A stretch of 6,386 nt of DNA from DATKFM01 sp035544395. GTDB taxonomy: Bacteria; Pseudomonadota; Alphaproteobacteria; Dongiales; Dongiaceae. This document shows, piece by piece, positions 5,594 through 6,386 of the stretch. The translations under genes were made by a program, and so were the position numbers. The DNA lies in NCBI GenBank assembly GCA_035544395.1, contig DATKFM010000324.1:1-6386 (forward strand), written 5' to 3'. The notes below the pieces were generated by a model. That model was given only the letters and a program-made list of their open reading frames with translations, made no database searches and was not told the origin of the DNA. Within the stretch, counting starts at the first letter, position 1, and every line of letters begins with the position of its first letter.

Positions 5594-6262
5594 TCAGCCG
5601 CTGCCCGCCAGCATGTGATCCGCCAGGCTGTAGCAGTGGCTCGCCTGGTAGGCGTTCCGGCCCCGGTTCATATGGGTCAGGTTGAAGTGCCTGATGGCGC
5701 GCAGCGCGCGGCGCGTCTTCATGAACTTGCCGATCGAGGCGAAGCCGCGGACCTTGACGCCGAAGATGTCCGCGCCGCGCGGGAAGAAACAGCCCACATC
5801 CTCCGGCGCTTCGACGCAGCGCTCGAGAAAGGATTCGTCCACCCTGTCCCGGTCGAGCGAGTGATCTCTGGTGAAATCCGAAAGATGCAGCAGGAAATTC
5901 GCCCGGATGCCCTCGCCATCGGCATACAGCGCGAAAAGCTCCATCCAGCTCGCATTGACGCGGATCAGCGCCTTGCCTGGCGTCGACGGCAGGCAGGACA
6001 CCGACCAGTAATGCCGCTCGGTCATCAGCGGGATCGGGATGCAGTCGCGGCCATAGCGCCCGAGAATCTCCAGCACCTTCCGCGCCTGCGGGCGGCGCAG
6101 CAGCTTCTCATACTTTGCGACATATCTCAGCCGCAGCTCCAGCGACTCTGCACGCTCACCGGAGTCGCGGAGTTTCGCCTTGCCATCCATCCAGGCACGT
6201 TGCTGCCTGAGATCGAGGAACCGCTGCAGGCCTGTCGTGCTCCGGCGACGGGTCGTGCTCAC
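5594..6262 (-). CDS. Protein of unknown function
   Basis: A 222-residue protein (if GTG at 6262 is the start) that I do not recognise. There is no signal peptide or membrane segment. The N-terminal 70 residues are very basic and helical (RRRSTTGLQRFLDLRQQRAW, RLRYVAKYEKLLRRPQARKVLEILGRYG). The centre has hydrophobic strands (IPLMTERHYWSVSCLP at 77-92, ALIRVNASWMELFALY at 98-113) and an acidic stretch (134-155). The end is rich in aromatic and basic residues (FNLTHMNRGRNAYQASHCYSLADHM, 193-217). Cysteines are 74, 90, 149, 157 and 210. Third positions are GC-rich like the neighbours, which supports real coding. No start has a good ribosome site: TTG at 6274 follows an in-frame stop directly, GTG at 6262 overlaps the stop of a tiny upstream frame, and ATG at 6190 would lose 24 residues. 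It converges on the DUF421 gene with a 10-nt gap. Confidence 0.7.
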   Translation of the reverse strand: MSTTRRRSTTGLQRFLDLRQQRAWMDGKAKLRDSGERAESLELRLRYVAKYEKLLRRPQARKVLEILGRYGRDCIPIPLMTERHYWSVSCLPSTPGKALIRVNASWMELFALYADGEGIRANFLLHLSDFTRDHSLDRDRVDESFLERCVEAPEDVGCFFPRGADIFGVKVRGFASIGKFMKTRRALRAIRHFNLTHMNRGRNAYQASHCYSLADHMLAGSG

Positions 6263-6324
6263 GTCAGGTGCCAATTAGCAGCCATAAGGGAAAACGTGGT
6301 CAGAGTCGACGTCCGGGAACCCAT
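6259..6324 (-). CDS. Possible 21-residue leader peptide
   Basis: A short frame runs from ATG at 6324 to TGA at 6259-6261 (21 residues, beginning MGSRTSTLTTF). Its stop overlaps the GTG start candidate of the following gene in the form GTGA, a geometry typical of translational coupling. No good ribosome site precedes the ATG, and a frame this short is expected by chance, so it is tentative. It might also be the frameshifted beginning of a longer gene. Confidence 0.2.
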   Translation of the reverse strand: MGSRTSTLTTFSLMAANWHLT

Positions 6325-6386
6325 GAGAATCTACCCGACCCTGATTCCTTCTAGTTTGTCAGCTCGCAGTCCAAACAGTTCGTCAT

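Noticed and set aside
6316..6340. GGAAC at 6316-6320 as another EcfG-type promoter
   Set aside because: At 16-17 nt spacing the sequence is GACC-like, not CGTT, and no plus-strand gene follows within the window.

Overview
The window is GC-rich DNA with strongly GC-biased third codon positions. It is most likely chromosomal and from an alphaproteobacterium. The best pointer is a sequence upstream of the fourth gene that matches the general-stress (EcfG-type) promoter pattern GGAAC-N16-CGTT, which is characteristic of that class; the base composition and gene families agree. No rRNA, tRNA, CRISPR array, insertion sequence or integrase is visible.

Layout, left to right. Positions 1-168 hold no convincing gene, but carry a homopurine tract, a 14-bp perfect inverted repeat with a nested hairpin, and a further hairpin. 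A minus-strand gene (169-657) encodes an exported single-domain cupin. The 366-bp gap 658-1023 separates it from a divergent plus-strand DJ-1/PfpI-family gene (1024-1632). That gap is rich in dyads: a cupin leader hairpin, a 7-bp hairpin, a long inverted repeat built of 8-bp units, and an 18-bp perfect palindrome that looks like an operator for the DJ-1/PfpI gene. A plus-strand gene (1850-4021) encodes a 723-residue, cysteine-containing multidomain protein of unknown function. It has no signal peptide, and its N-terminal part resembles carboxypeptidase-regulatory-like beta-sandwich domains. It is closed by a strong hairpin. Next come two plus-strand membrane-protein genes, YihY/BrkB family (4200-5075) and DUF421/YetF family (5107-5583), 31 bp apart and probably one operon under the stress promoter. 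They converge on a minus-strand gene of unknown function (5594 to about 6262) whose start is uncertain.

How the genes may work together. The clearest unit is the YihY-DUF421 pair, which I infer to be envelope-related members of the general stress regulon. The cupin and DJ-1/PfpI genes are divergent, and both families are often linked to small-molecule or oxidative-stress chemistry, but nothing in the sequence proves a shared pathway. The most novel objects are the 723-residue protein, the unknown 222-residue protein, and the structured intergenic DNA.
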